64,000 bases of DNA from Shimia_B sp038528385 (GTDB taxonomy: Bacteria > Pseudomonadota > Alphaproteobacteria > Rhodobacterales > Rhodobacteraceae), in contig JBCBET010000006.1 of NCBI GenBank assembly GCA_038528385.1, positions 1-64,000 on the forward strand, in the 5' to 3' direction. This document shows positions 32,434-41,685 of this stretch, in pieces. How positions within the stretch are numbered: the first letter of the stretch is position 1; each line of letters begins with the position of its first letter. Both the position numbers and the translations under genes were made by a program. The notes beneath the pieces were generated by a model that searched no databases, was not told the origin of the DNA, and worked only from the letters and a program-made list of their open reading frames with translations.

Positions 32434-33822
32434 ATGGCATCCTACGACGTCATCGTCATCGGCTCCGGCCCCGGCGGCTATGTCTGCGCCATCCGCTGCG
32501 CGCAGCTCGGCCTCAAGACGGCCTGCGTGGAGGGCCGCGAAACGCTCGGCGGCACCTGCCTGAACGTGGGCTGCATCCCCTCGAAGGCGCTGCTCCATGC
32601 CACCCATCAATTGCACGAGGCCGAGCACAACTTCGCGGAGATGGGGCTCAAGGGCAAAAGCCCCTCGGTGGATTGGAAGCAGATGCTGACCTACAAGTCG
32701 AAAACCATCGGGCAGAACACGCAAGGCATCGAATTTCTGTTCAAGAAGAACAAGATAGACTGGATCAAGGGCTGGGGCTCCATCCCCGAGCCGGGCAAGG
32801 TCAAGGTGGGCGACGAGGTCCACGAGGCCAAGCACATCGTGGTGGCCACGGGTTCCGAGGCGGCCACGCTGCCGGGCGTCGAGATCGACGAGAAGGTGGT
32901 GGTGACGTCCACCGGCGCGCTCGAGCTGCCCAAGATCCCGAAGAAGATGGTGGTGATCGGCGCGGGCGTCATCGGGCTCGAGCTCGGCTCGGTCTATGCC
33001 CGGCTGGGGAGCGAGGTGCACGTCCTCGAATTCCTCGACCACATCACGCCGGGCATGGACGCGGAAGTGTCGAAGACTTTCCAGAAATTGCTGACGAAAC
33101 AGGGGCTTGGCTTCACGCTCGGCGCCGCGGTGCAGGGCGTGGAGGCCACGAAGACGAAGGCGAAGGTGAGCTACAAGCTCCGCAAGGACGACAGCGAACA
33201 CGTGATGGAGGCCGACGTGGTGCTCGTGGCCACGGGGCGCAAACCCTATACCGACGGCCTCGGCCTCGACGCGCTCGGCGTGAAAATGTCCGACCGCGGC
33301 CAGATCGAGACCGACGACCAATGGCGCACGAACGTGGACGGCATCTTCGCCATCGGGGACGCCATCAAGGGCCCAATGCTCGCGCACAAGGCCGAGGACG
33401 AGGGCATGGCCGCCGCGGAGGTCATCGCCGGGCAGCACGGGCACGTGAATTACGGGGTCATCCCGGGCGTGATCTACACCCACCCCGAGGTGGCCAATGT
33501 GGGCCACACCGAGGAGAGCCTCAAGGAGGCGGGCCACGCCTACAAGGCGGGCAAGTTCTCCTTCATGGGCAACGGGCGCGCGAAGGCGAATTTCGCCGCC
33601 GACGGCTTCGTCAAGATCCTCGCCGACGCCACCACAGACCGCATCCTTGGGGCGCATATCGTTGGGCCCATGGCCGGCGATCTGATCCACGAGATCTGCG
33701 TGGCCATGGAATTCGGCGCCGCTGCCGAGGACCTCGCGCGCACCTGCCACGCGCACCCGACGTATTCGGAGGCCGTGCGCGAGGCCGCGCTGGCCTGCGG
33801 CGACGGCCCCATTCACATGTGA
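32434..33822 (+). CDS. lpdA: dihydrolipoyl dehydrogenase (E3)
   Basis: E3 reoxidises the lipoyl groups of 2-oxoglutarate (and possibly other) dehydrogenase complexes with NAD. The 462-residue protein has the FAD Rossmann SGPGGYVCAIR near residue 13, the redox disulfide GGTCLNVGCIPSKALL with C-x4-C, a second Rossmann GAGVIGLELGSVY, GDAIKGPMLAHKAEDEG and the C-terminal HAHPTYSEA with the catalytic His-Glu. Its position near sucAB argues that it serves the 2-oxoglutarate complex. A repeat-rich region upstream and a strong hairpin downstream bound it as a single transcript. Confidence 0.97.
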   Translation: MASYDVIVIGSGPGGYVCAIRCAQLGLKTACVEGRETLGGTCLNVGCIPSKALLHATHQLHEAEHNFAEMGLKGKSPSVDWKQMLTYKSKTIGQNTQGIEFLFKKNKIDWIKGWGSIPEPGKVKVGDEVHEAKHIVVATGSEAATLPGVEIDEKVVVTSTGALELPKIPKKMVVIGAGVIGLELGSVYARLGSEVHVLEFLDHITPGMDAEVSKTFQKLLTKQGLGFTLGAAVQGVEATKTKAKVSYKLRKDDSEHVMEADVVLVATGRKPYTDGLGLDALGVKMSDRGQIETDDQWRTNVDGIFAIGDAIKGPMLAHKAEDEGMAAAEVIAGQHGHVNYGVIPGVIYTHPEVANVGHTEESLKEAGHAYKAGKFSFMGNGRAKANFAADGFVKILADATTDRILGAHIVGPMAGDLIHEICVAMEFGAAAEDLARTCHAHPTYSEAVREAALACGDGPIHM

Positions 33823-33834
33823 TCCGTCCCGGCC

Positions 33835-33862
33835 GCCACGAATTTCCGAAGAAATTCGTGGC
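33835..33862. terminator. bidirectional terminator between lpdA and gntR
   Basis: GCCACGAATTTC, loop CGAA and GAAATTCGTGGC form a perfect 12-bp stem between the convergent lpdA and gntR genes. AT pairs near the loop and lack of long T-run make it a moderate terminator, but the location between convergent stops supports the role. Confidence 0.65.
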
Positions 33863-33867
33863 CTATC

Positions 33868-34527
33868 TCAGGTGGCCAGCATCCGGAGGCCCTGGGTCAC
33901 ATCGGTGCGCACGGCGAGGCGCAGGCCTGGCTCGTCACCGGCCTTGAGCGCAGCGAGAATGATGCGGTGCTGTACCGGGCCCTCGGTGCGCTTGAGCTTT
34001 CCGTAGAGCGCGCGCATCGTGGGGCCGAGTTGCAGCCACACCGTTTCCGCCATCGCGAGCATCGCGGGCGCCTGGGCACGCAGGTAGAGCGTGCGGTGAA
34101 ATTCGAGGTTCGTGCGGATATAGCCCACCGCGTCCTTGCGCGCGATGGCCTGGCCCACGGTGCCGTTGATCGCCTGCAGCCTTTCCACCAGCGCCAGATG
34201 CGCGCGGGGCAGCGCCCGGCTCGACAGCTCCGTCTCGATGAGCGCGCGCAGCGACGCGAGTTCCTCGATCCGCTCGTTCGACAGTTCCGGCGTGGACACC
34301 CGGCCAGAGGCCGAGAGCACCAGCGCCCCCTCCGCCGTCAGCCGGCGCAGCGCCTCCCGCGCGGGCGTCATTGAGACGTCGAACTCCTTTGCGATCCCGC
34401 GCAGCGTGAGCGCCTCGCCCGGGGCCAGCTCGCCATGCATGATCCGCGTGCGGAGCGCGCGATACACTTTGTCATGGGCCGCCGTGCCCGGCAGCTCAGG
34501 GCGAGGTGAAATCAACATGGCCGACAC
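33868..34527 (-). CDS. GntR/FCD family transcriptional regulator
   Basis: The 219-residue protein has an N-terminal winged helix (about 18-85: VYRALRTRIMHGELAPGEAL, TLRGIAKEFDVSMTPAREALRRL) and a C-terminal FCD effector domain (about 92-215: ERIEELASLRALIETELSSRA, EFHRTLYLRAQAPAML, QHRIILAALKAGD) whose His residues usually bind metal and a carboxylate. FadR-subfamily proteins respond to acids such as malonate, lactate or 2-oxo acids. Its place next to lpdA makes it a candidate for the GTAC repeats upstream of lpdA or the TGTGATCACA sites, and the AkgR-type activator of TCA genes known in Rhodobacter sphaeroides is also in the GntR family, but orthology is unproven. Confidence 0.9.
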   Translation of the reverse strand: MSAMLISPRPELPGTAAHDKVYRALRTRIMHGELAPGEALTLRGIAKEFDVSMTPAREALRRLTAEGALVLSASGRVSTPELSNERIEELASLRALIETELSSRALPRAHLALVERLQAINGTVGQAIARKDAVGYIRTNLEFHRTLYLRAQAPAMLAMAETVWLQLGPTMRALYGKLKRTEGPVQHRIILAALKAGDEPGLRLAVRTDVTQGLRMLAT

Positions 34528-34546
34528 AAAGGCAGATCGCCCGGCC

Positions 34547-35242
34547 TCAGTCCAGCACGATCCGCTGAAGCTCGGCCCCGTGCCGCTTCAGCCAGGCCCT
34601 GTGCTCCCGGTACGCGGGCATGAGCCGCTCCACGGTTTGCCAGAACGCCGGGGAATGGTTCATCTCCCTGAGATGCGACACTTCGTGGGCCGCCACGTAG
34701 TCGAGCACCTCGGGCGGTGCCATGGCCAGACGCCAGGAATACATGAGCGCGCCCGCCGCCGAACAGGAGCCCCACCGCGTGCGCGTGTCGCGCAGCGTGA
34801 TGCGGCTATAGCGCCGGCCCAGCGCCGCCGCGTAGCGATCGGAGGCCGCGGCAAGGCGCGCGCGCGCCTCGAGCTTCAGGAAGGCCGCCACCGCGCGCCC
34901 GGGCGCCGGCGCCGCCCGCCGGGGCAGGAGGAGCAGGTCGCCCTCCACCCGGGGCGCGCGCGTCTCGGCGAGCTCGAGGCGCAGCAGACGCCCCGCGAGG
35001 GGCACGGTGTCGCCCGGCCCGAGCGTCGTCCGCGCCCCGGCATCGCCCACATGGCGCAGGAGCCAGCCGCGTTTTTGGCGCGCGAAATCCATGGCCTCGC
35101 CCGGGCCCACGCCCCGCGGCACGGTGAGCGTCACCCGCCCGTCCCGCGCCGCCACGCGCAGCGTCAGCCGCCGCGCCCGCGCGCTCTGTCTCAGCTCCAC
35201 CTCGATCGGGGGATCGCCGTCCAGGATATGCCGTTCGCCCAT
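34547..35242 (-). CDS. YgjP-like (DUF45) metallopeptidase
   Basis: The 231-residue protein has the zinc motif AAHEVSHLREMNHSPAFW (HExxH plus a later His) near residues 185-202 and the family phrase TRWGSCSAAGALMYSWRLAMAP just before it. The N-terminal half has the ARARRLTLRV and GRVTLTVPRGV strands that mark the YgjP/SprT-like family. The start at 35242 (MGERHIL) was chosen because the long upstream frame, covering the DNA opposite the TIGR02300 gene, is not protein-like. gntR begins 20 bp after its stop, so the two may be one operon. Function unknown. Confidence 0.85.
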   Translation of the reverse strand: MGERHILDGDPPIEVELRQSARARRLTLRVAARDGRVTLTVPRGVGPGEAMDFARQKRGWLLRHVGDAGARTTLGPGDTVPLAGRLLRLELAETRAPRVEGDLLLLPRRAAPAPGRAVAAFLKLEARARLAAASDRYAAALGRRYSRITLRDTRTRWGSCSAAGALMYSWRLAMAPPEVLDYVAAHEVSHLREMNHSPAFWQTVERLMPAYREHRAWLKRHGAELQRIVLD

Positions 35243-35419
35243 CGCCGCCCTGCCTTTGGCGCAGTATGGCCCGCCAAGCCGCGCGCCAAAAGCCCCAACC
35301 GGCCTTGTCACGCGCAGCCGCCCGCGCCATATCCACCGCTCGTGCCGCGCCATTTGACACACCCCCTGCCCTGTGGCAGTGCGCGCCATCCAAAGACCCC
35401 GCTTGAGGAAGGGAAACCC

Positions 35420-35764
35420 ATGCCCAAGGAAGAATGGGGCGTGAAACGCCTGTGCCCCACCACCGGCAAACGCTTCTACGACATGAACCGCGACCCGATC
35501 GTGAGCCCCTATACGGGCGAGGCCGTGACCGTCGACACCGGCAAGGGCCGCACCATGGTCGCGGATGCCGAAGACGCCCAGACCAAGAAGCTCAAGGAAA
35601 AGGCGGAGGCGAGCGAAGAAGAGGAACTGGTGCTCGACGACGATGAGGAGGAAGAGGACAACGAAGTCGATCTCGGCGATGACGTGCTCGATGACGACGA
35701 CGAGGAAGACAACGTGTCCCTCGACGACCTCGCCGACGTGGCCGCCGAAGAGAAAGAGGACTGA
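35420..35764 (+). CDS. TIGR02300 family acidic protein
   Basis: The 114-residue protein starts MPKEEWGVKRLCPTTGKRFY with the conserved N-terminal motif, DMNRDPIVSPYTGE, then a basic-acidic tail that is almost all Asp/Glu (DDDEEEEDNEVDLGDDV). This is the alphaproteobacterial TIGR02300 family of unknown function. It is preceded by GAGGAAGGGAAA before the ATG. It stands alone upstream of the tRNA-Ala gene, divergent from the YgjP-like gene. Confidence 0.9.
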   Translation: MPKEEWGVKRLCPTTGKRFYDMNRDPIVSPYTGEAVTVDTGKGRTMVADAEDAQTKKLKEKAEASEEEELVLDDDEEEEDNEVDLGDDVLDDDDEEDNVSLDDLADVAAEEKED

Positions 35765-35811
35765 TTCCTCTTGATATGCCACGGCCCGCCGCGTAGACGA
35801 GCCGGGCAAAT

Positions 35812-36021
<210 letters not shown>

Positions 36022-36361
36022 CACCGAAAGCGCGCGCCACGCGGCGCACAGGGGCCCGTCCCACGCGGGCCGGGGCCTGCCGCGTCCCTTCGCGGTGAGG
36101 CGCGCAGGGGACATTTCCCGCAGCCACAGTCCTCCTGCCGCTGCTCTGCGTTCTGCCTTGTTCCTGGGGGCCGCCTCGGCCCCTCACGCCCCATAGGACG
36201 CGCACCAGGGCGGCCTCCCGCACGTCCATCCGCCCGATCCGCATGCAGGGGCGGGAGCGCGTGGGGACGTCACCCGCCAATCGCCACTTGCACGGGGCCA
36301 GCCCCTTGACCGGGCCGGTCCGCGCGGGAACGCTACGGCGCGGGGCTCTCACGGAGACGCG
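36022..36361. other. gene-free stretch before the TPR-like gene
   Basis: No protein-like frame or RNA gene was recognised in these 340 bp. A long minus-strand frame crossing it reads GESNP near the tRNA, the usual artefact of translating a tRNA backwards. A GGGGCCC/GGGCCGGGGC-rich section is GC-clamped but has no clear hairpin. Confidence 0.5.
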
Positions 36362-37903
36362 ATGATGGAGAAGGCCGACGACACACCGGCGGACCCCACC
36401 GACGGGACGGCACAGCCCGCGCCGGCCGGCGCGCCCCCGTGGCTGGCCGCGCGCTACGGCGAGGAGGTGCTGATCCCGCGGGAGGGGCCCGCGCCGCCGC
36501 CGCCCCTTCGGACGCGCCTCGCCACGGCGGCGAAGGTGGTCACCGGCGCGCTCGCCGCAGCGCCGGTGGTCCTCTTCCTCGTCCTCCTCGGGATCGAGCT
36601 GCGCGACCAATCGGTGATCATCGAACCCGCCCTGGTGGCCGAGGGCGACCTCGGCGGAGGGCTGACGCCCGAGACCATCGCCTACCGGCTCTGGGACGAG
36701 CTCGTCTCGCTCCAGATCAGGTCGCAATCGCGCCGTGACACGCTCAGCCGCGACCAGGGCGGGCAGCTCGAAATCTTCGGCGCGCAGGACGGCGAGTTTC
36801 TGTCGGCACTCCTCTTCGACACCGAACAGGTGGCGTTTTCCGAGCCCGTCACCGGGCTCTCGGTGGCCGGCGTCGCCAACGAGGTGCGGCGCATCCTGAA
36901 CGCGCCGCGCACGCGCGTGGTGCTCGAGGCCCATTGCCGCGTGGAGACCTGCTCGGACGCGCTTCTGAGTCTGCGCGTCCGCATCATCGGCCGCGATCTC
37001 CATGCCACCCACGTGGTCACGGGCATCGCCGATGCGGCCGAGGCGGTACTCAGGGAGTTCCAACCCTATTACCTCGCCGCGGCCCTCCTCGCGGATGCGG
37101 AGCGCTGGGACGAAGGCTACCGCCTCGCCCAGAGCCTCGCCGTCGCCGATACCGTGGACGGGGCCTATGCCGCCAACCTCCTCGGCAACGCCGCCCTGCC
37201 CAGAAGCGCCGAGGCCGCCGCCCTCTGGTACCGCCGGGCGGAAAGCTACGCGGAGGCGGCGGAGATGGAGGCCTTCACCTGGCCGCAGCTCGGCCTGATC
37301 CGGGTCCACCTGAGGCAGGGCAACGTGGAGGAAGGCGCCCGGATCTACGCGGCGCTGCAGTCCGATTTTCCCGACGATGCGCGTCTCCACCGCCATTTCG
37401 GCACCTCGCTCCTCGAAGGTCTAGGCGCGCCGGCAGGCACATCGCTCCTGCAGGGGCTCGACGAGGGGACCGAGAGCGAGGTGCCGCGGGCCCAGATCAC
37501 GGAGGCCATCGCGGCGCTGGAGACCGCGCTGGCGCTCGCCGAGACCGATCCGATCACGCATATCAACCTCGCTGGGGCGGAGCTCTTGCTCCTCGAGCTC
37601 GATCTCGGGCAGGGCGCGCTTTCCGAGGGGGAGCTGGCGGCCCGCGCGGACACGATCATGCGCCGGTTCGAGCGCGCCAACGACCTTCTGCCGCTGGAGC
37701 AGAGCGCCATGGCCGCCTGGGCGCAGGGCATCGAGGGGCTCGCCAGCCTCGACGCGCTCTGCGCGGTCTCGCCGCAGCCCCTCGCCCATTTCCGGTTGAC
37801 GGCGACCTTCTTCGACGGTCTCTTCGATCTCCTCGAACCCGCCACGCGGCGCATCGTCGCCTGCGGGGCGGACGGGTCCCGGGCCGCGCCCGTCGGCGAC
37901 TAG
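36362..37903 (+). CDS. TPR-like single-pass membrane protein
   Basis: The 513-residue protein has a Pro/Ala-rich cytoplasmic N-terminus (1-60), one transmembrane helix at about 62-84 (GALAAAPVVLFLVLLGIEL) and a long extracytoplasmic part. From about 230 on it is made of short helical pairs such as YLAAALLADAERWDEGYRLAQ and LALAETDPITHINLAGAELLL, like tetratricopeptide repeats. A CRVETCSDALLSLRVRIIG section could carry a disulfide. It converges on a lipoprotein gene with a 4-bp overlap of the 3' ends. The protein could scaffold an envelope complex; unknown. Confidence 0.65.
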   Translation: MMEKADDTPADPTDGTAQPAPAGAPPWLAARYGEEVLIPREGPAPPPPLRTRLATAAKVVTGALAAAPVVLFLVLLGIELRDQSVIIEPALVAEGDLGGGLTPETIAYRLWDELVSLQIRSQSRRDTLSRDQGGQLEIFGAQDGEFLSALLFDTEQVAFSEPVTGLSVAGVANEVRRILNAPRTRVVLEAHCRVETCSDALLSLRVRIIGRDLHATHVVTGIADAAEAVLREFQPYYLAAALLADAERWDEGYRLAQSLAVADTVDGAYAANLLGNAALPRSAEAAALWYRRAESYAEAAEMEAFTWPQLGLIRVHLRQGNVEEGARIYAALQSDFPDDARLHRHFGTSLLEGLGAPAGTSLLQGLDEGTESEVPRAQITEAIAALETALALAETDPITHINLAGAELLLLELDLGQGALSEGELAARADTIMRRFERANDLLPLEQSAMAAWAQGIEGLASLDALCAVSPQPLAHFRLTATFFDGLFDLLEPATRRIVACGADGSRAAPVGD

Positions 37904-38253
37904 TCGGTGGCGCTCACGTCATCCTGCTCCTGGGAGGGCGAGAAGACGAGCAGCGGCACGAGGAGCGCGCCCGCCCCGATCCCGATCCGGTTCACGCCGG
38001 TGCCCAGGGTGGCCTCGGGGGCAAAGACGACTGGCGTGCACTCCTCCGTTTCCGACACCGACGGTCTGCGCAGGCCGAAGGCATCCATGATGTCCTCCTC
38101 TTCGCTGTCCTCCACGCAGGGATCGCCCGAGGGCTCGTCACTGGTGGAGATCCGGGCCAGGACCGGGTTGCCCGCGGGCGGGACCGGGCCCGGCGGAAGC
38201 GTGGCGCAGGCCGAGCACAGGCAAAGGGTGGCCAGGACGTGAAGGGGCTTCAT
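37900..38253 (-). CDS. lipoprotein with C-terminal membrane segment
   Basis: The 117-residue product has a lipoprotein signal (MKPLHVLATLCLCSACATL, lipobox SAC), a proline-rich linker, an acidic segment DPCVEDSEEEDIMD, and a C-terminal hydrophobic stretch VNRIGIGAGALLVPLLVF followed by SPSQEQDD. It ends 4 bp inside the 3' end of the convergent TPR-like gene. The family is unknown. Confidence 0.6.
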   Translation of the reverse strand: MKPLHVLATLCLCSACATLPPGPVPPAGNPVLARISTSDEPSGDPCVEDSEEEDIMDAFGLRRPSVSETEECTPVVFAPEATLGTGVNRIGIGAGALLVPLLVFSPSQEQDDVSATD

Positions 38254-38623
38254 GCGGTGGCACGCTCTCGAAATACGCGATTAGCCTACCGCGGATGACC
38301 GGGTGGGGCGAGTCTTCGTTGCCCGTCGGCAGCCTCGTACGGCCCCGGCACCGGGTGCCGCCGCCCGGGCCGCCGCTCTCGGGCGTGCCGCATGTCAGGG
38401 GAGCGCTTTGAGGGCGTCTTGAGAGGATGAGGGCATGCGTCGCTCCGCCCGCTCTCCCCATACCTCTGCCCGCCGCCGGTCAAAAACCCCGCGCTCGGAC
38501 GCGGTTTCCGGCGGCTGGGGCGAAAAACCTGGGCCCCTAGGCCCGCGCCGTCTTTCTGTTGCCGAAATCATCCCCGATAGTGCCGCGCAGGTGTACCCCG
38601 ATCTGCAAGGACCGCCCCGTCCC
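38254..38623. other. upstream region of glycosyltransferase, no gene
   Basis: The 370 bp between the lipoprotein start and the glycosyltransferase start hold no supported gene. An open frame extending the glycosyltransferase upstream to 38435 is Arg/Pro-rich (MRRSARSPHTSARRRS) and lacks family homology, so it is treated as non-coding. Confidence 0.5.
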
Positions 38624-39544
38624 ATGGCCGAAGACCCGCGTCTGTCGATTATCGTCGTGAGCTACAACACAAGGGAGATGACGCTGGACTGCCTGCGCTC
38701 GGTCCATGCGGAGACGACGACCCCCTTCGAACTGATCGTCGTCGACAATGCCTCCTCCGACGGCTCCGCCGAGGCCATCGCCGCCGAGTTTCCGGACCTG
38801 CATCTGATGGCCGAGACGGAGAATCACGGCTTTGCCAAGGCCAACAACCTCGCCGCCAAGCACGCGCGCGCGCCCTACATCCTGCTGCTGAACCCCGACA
38901 CGGTGGTGCTCGACGGTGCCCTCGATGCGCTCTACGCCTTTTCCAAGGACGTGCCGGAGGCCAGGATCTGGGGCGGGCGGAGCTACTACGGGGACGGCTC
39001 GCTCAATCCCAAGACCTGCTGGCAACGCATCACGCTCTGGAACCTCTTTTGCCGGGCCTCCGGGCTCTCAGGGCTGGGCCGCAACACCATGCTCTTCAAC
39101 CCGGAGGCCTATGGCGGCTGGGACCGGGGCGAGATCCGCGAGGTGGACATCGTCACGGGCTGTCTCCTGCTCATCAGCCGCGCGGATTGGGAGAGCCTGG
39201 GCGGCTTCGACCTGACCTTCGTGATGTATGGGGAGGAGGCGGATCTTTGCCACCGCGCGCGGCATCTTTTGCACGCGCGGCCGCACATCACGCCGGCGGC
39301 CAGCATCATCCACTACGAGGGGGCCTCGGAGAAAGTGCGCGCCGACAAGATGGTGCGCCTCAACCGCGCGAAGGTGGAGCTCATCAAACGCCAGTTTCCG
39401 TCCTGGCAGCAATCTCTCGCCCGGGGGCTCTTCGCCCTCTGGCCGCTGTCGCGCCGCATCATCCTGGGCGCCCTGGGCCGCCCGTCGGCCAAGGACTGGG
39501 CCGAGATCTGGCGGCGCAGACGGGAATGGAACAGGGGATTTTGA
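38624..39544 (+). CDS. family 2 glycosyltransferase
   Basis: The 306-residue protein is a GT2 enzyme with SIIVVSYNTREMTLDCLRSV, VVDNASSDGSAEAI, the NHGFAKANNLAAKHA donor loop and LLLNPDTVVLDG (DxD-like N-P-D-T) at about 87-91, then GCLLLISRADWESLGGFDLTFVMYGEEADLC, the catalytic-base region of rhamnosyltransferase-like GT2 proteins. Start at 38624 gives the normal N-terminus MAEDPRLSIIVVSYN. Probably a cytoplasmic transferase in cell-surface glycan synthesis; no operon partner is adjacent. Confidence 0.9.
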   Translation: MAEDPRLSIIVVSYNTREMTLDCLRSVHAETTTPFELIVVDNASSDGSAEAIAAEFPDLHLMAETENHGFAKANNLAAKHARAPYILLLNPDTVVLDGALDALYAFSKDVPEARIWGGRSYYGDGSLNPKTCWQRITLWNLFCRASGLSGLGRNTMLFNPEAYGGWDRGEIREVDIVTGCLLLISRADWESLGGFDLTFVMYGEEADLCHRARHLLHARPHITPAASIIHYEGASEKVRADKMVRLNRAKVELIKRQFPSWQQSLARGLFALWPLSRRIILGALGRPSAKDWAEIWRRRREWNRGF

Positions 39545-39945
39545 GCCCGCGCCGTCGCCCGGGCGCGTGAGCGCCGCGGCAGAGGGCGACGCGGCCACCC
39601 GAGGCCCTGAAAATGGGAGGAGGTCACGACCCCGGGCGGCGAGCGAGAGGCCGGCGGAGCCGCCCGTCGCGCTCTTGCGTCATACCTCATGATGCCCGTG
39701 CCCGCCGTTCAGGCGAGCCCTTCGCGCCCCGCGCGCGCCAGAATTCGGCGGATTTGCGAAGCTGCCGCTTTGCTGTCCCCGCAATCGCGCCCCCTGCCGC
39801 ATTTTTGACCGCCAGGCGAAGCGGCGCGCCGGCCCCGCGGCTCCACCTGTGGCTTGAATGGGGCCAAAACGGGTGGCCACGGCGAGAATCCCGGTTAAGC
39901 TTCTCCGGGACAGCGGGAAACACCGCTGAAACCTGGGAGAACAGC
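39545..39945. other. intergenic region before TRAP operon, no gene
   Basis: These 401 bp carry no supported gene. An open frame runs from 39613 into the TRAP binding protein, but the first part is Arg/Pro/Ser-rich and not family-like. CTGGGAGAA directly precedes the ATG at 39946. The TRAP promoter is probably here, but I cannot point to a clear -35/-10 pair. Confidence 0.5.
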
Positions 39946-40965
39946 ATGAACAAAACCCTCAGCCGCGCCTGCGTCGCGGCCCTCATCACGGCATTCGGCT
40001 CCGAGGCGCTCGCCACCGAATGGAACGTCTCGCTCTGGGGCCAGCGCCGCGCCTTCACCGAGCACGTGGAAAAGCTCGCCGAACTCGTCTCCGAGAAGAC
40101 GGGCGGGGAGTTCACGATGAATATCTCCTATGGCGGGCTCTCCAACAACCGCGAGAACCTCGACGGGATCGAGATCGGCGCCTTCGAGATGGCGCAGTTC
40201 TGCGCGGGCTATCACCGCGACAAGAACCGCGTGATCACCGTGCTCGAGCTGCCCTTCCTCGGCGTGGCCAACCTCGACGAGGAGGTGGCGGTGTCCTCGG
40301 CCGTCTACAGCCACCCCGCCGCCACCGAGGAGATGGCGCAGTGGAATGCCCGGCTCCTGATGACCTCGCCCATGCCGCAATACAACATCGTGGGCACAGG
40401 CGAGCCGCGCGACAGCCTCGACGAATTCGACGGGCTCCGCGTGCGCGCCACGGGCGGGATCGGCAACGCGTTCAGCCAGGTGGGAGCCGTCCCCACCTCC
40501 GTGACGGCCACGGAGGCCTTCCAGGCCATGGAATCGGGCGTCGTGGACGCCGTGGCCTTCGCCCAGCACGCGCATCTTTCCTTCGGGACGATCAACCAGG
40601 CCGACTGGTGGACCGCGAACCTCAATCCCGGCACGGTGAACTGCCCCGTCGTGGTCAATATCGACGCCTATGAGAGCCTCTCGGACGCGCATCGCGCGGC
40701 CCTCGACAGCTCCGTGCCCGAGGCGCTCGACCACTACCTCGCCAACTACGCCGAGCTTCTGGAGCGCTGGGACAGTGTCCTGGCCGAGAAGAACGTCACG
40801 AAGGTCGAGATCGACGACAGCGTCATCGCCGAGTTCCGCGCCGCTGCCGCCGATCCGGTGCGCGAGGCCTGGATCGCGGACATGGAGGCGCAGGGCCTGC
40901 CGGGTCAGGAGCTCTACGACCTCGTGCAGGCGACGCTGAGCGATTTCCGCGAAAACAACATGTAA
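39946..40965 (+). CDS. TRAP transporter solute-binding protein (DctP type)
   Basis: The 339-residue protein has a signal peptide (MNKTLSRACVAALITAFGS..., cleaved after about 23) and a DctP-like fold: WNVSLWGQRRAFTEHVEKLAE at the start, GGLSNNRENLDGIEIGAFEMAQF, PMPQYNIVGTGEPR, the carboxylate-binding Arg in LDEFDGLRVRATGGIG, and PTSVTATEAFQAMESGVVDAV. DctP proteins bind C4-dicarboxylates, sugars acids or other organic acids; the neighbouring acyl-CoA dehydrogenase suggests an organic acid but proves nothing. It is followed after 90 bp by DctQ and DctM. Confidence 0.9.
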   Translation: MNKTLSRACVAALITAFGSEALATEWNVSLWGQRRAFTEHVEKLAELVSEKTGGEFTMNISYGGLSNNRENLDGIEIGAFEMAQFCAGYHRDKNRVITVLELPFLGVANLDEEVAVSSAVYSHPAATEEMAQWNARLLMTSPMPQYNIVGTGEPRDSLDEFDGLRVRATGGIGNAFSQVGAVPTSVTATEAFQAMESGVVDAVAFAQHAHLSFGTINQADWWTANLNPGTVNCPVVVNIDAYESLSDAHRAALDSSVPEALDHYLANYAELLERWDSVLAEKNVTKVEIDDSVIAEFRAAAADPVREAWIADMEAQGLPGQELYDLVQATLSDFRENNM

Positions 40966-41018
40966 ACTGCTCCATCACGCACCGGGCCTGTCCCGGGGCC
41001 TCTGCCCCAGAGGGAGAG

Positions 41019-41039
41019 GTCCCGGGTCGAGCCCGGGAC
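41019..41039. repeat. 21-bp palindrome, family A copy 1
   Basis: GTCCCGGG, a 5-bp centre TCGAG, and CCCGGGAC form a 21-bp palindrome between the TRAP binding protein and DctQ. It belongs to a family with copies at 43087-43107 and 46210-46230 and a degenerate copy at 46256-46276. Confidence 0.8.
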
Positions 41040-41055
41040 GTGACGCGCATCACCC

Positions 41056-41685
41056 ATGGCCTCCGCCTCCCCCGTCCTCGCCGATGGCTCGCTCCTGAGC
41101 CGGCTTGACCGCGCGCTCCTGCCCGTCGAGCGGGCGCTCGCCTTCGCCTCGGGCATCGCGGCGTTCTCGCTCATGTTTCTCGCCGTCTATTCCGTGGGCG
41201 GGCGGGAATTCTTCGAATCTCCCCTCCTCGGCTACGTGGACCTGATCGAGAGCCTCATGCCCTTCATCGCGATCCTGGGCATCTCCTACGTGCAGCGCGA
41301 CGGCATCCACATCCGAATGGACATCCTCATCGGGCAGCTCTCGGGCCGTCTCCTCTGGGCCGTCGAGCTCTTGCTAACGCTCCTCATCTTCGGGCTCATC
41401 CTCGCGCTTCTCTGGGGAAGCTGGGCGCATTTCGACCGCTCCTTCGACTGCGCGCGCCCCTTCTGCTCGCGCGATTCGACCATCGACATCTCGCTCCCGC
41501 TCTGGCCGTCGAAGCTCATCGTGCCCATCGCCTTCGCCGTCCTGCTCTTGCGCCTCGCGCTCCAGACATGGGGCTACGCGCGCGCGCTCATCCTCGGGCT
41601 CGCGCGGCCCGTGGCGGTGCCCCTCCCCCTCTCCGCCGCCGATCAGGCCCAGGCGGAGGCCGCCGCCATGGACGGCGACAAATGA
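41056..41685 (+). CDS. TRAP transporter small permease (DctQ type)
   Basis: The 209-residue protein has four transmembrane helices (about 27-50, 62-80, 100-122 and 148-170), the usual small-subunit layout, with an N-terminal cytoplasmic helix and the IAILGISYVQRDGIHIRMDIL segment found in many DctQ proteins. A C-terminal cytoplasmic tail is Ala-rich. It overlaps DctM by 4 bp (ATGA), so both subunits are made in step. Confidence 0.88.
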   Translation: MASASPVLADGSLLSRLDRALLPVERALAFASGIAAFSLMFLAVYSVGGREFFESPLLGYVDLIESLMPFIAILGISYVQRDGIHIRMDILIGQLSGRLLWAVELLLTLLIFGLILALLWGSWAHFDRSFDCARPFCSRDSTIDISLPLWPSKLIVPIAFAVLLLRLALQTWGYARALILGLARPVAVPLPLSAADQAQAEAAAMDGDK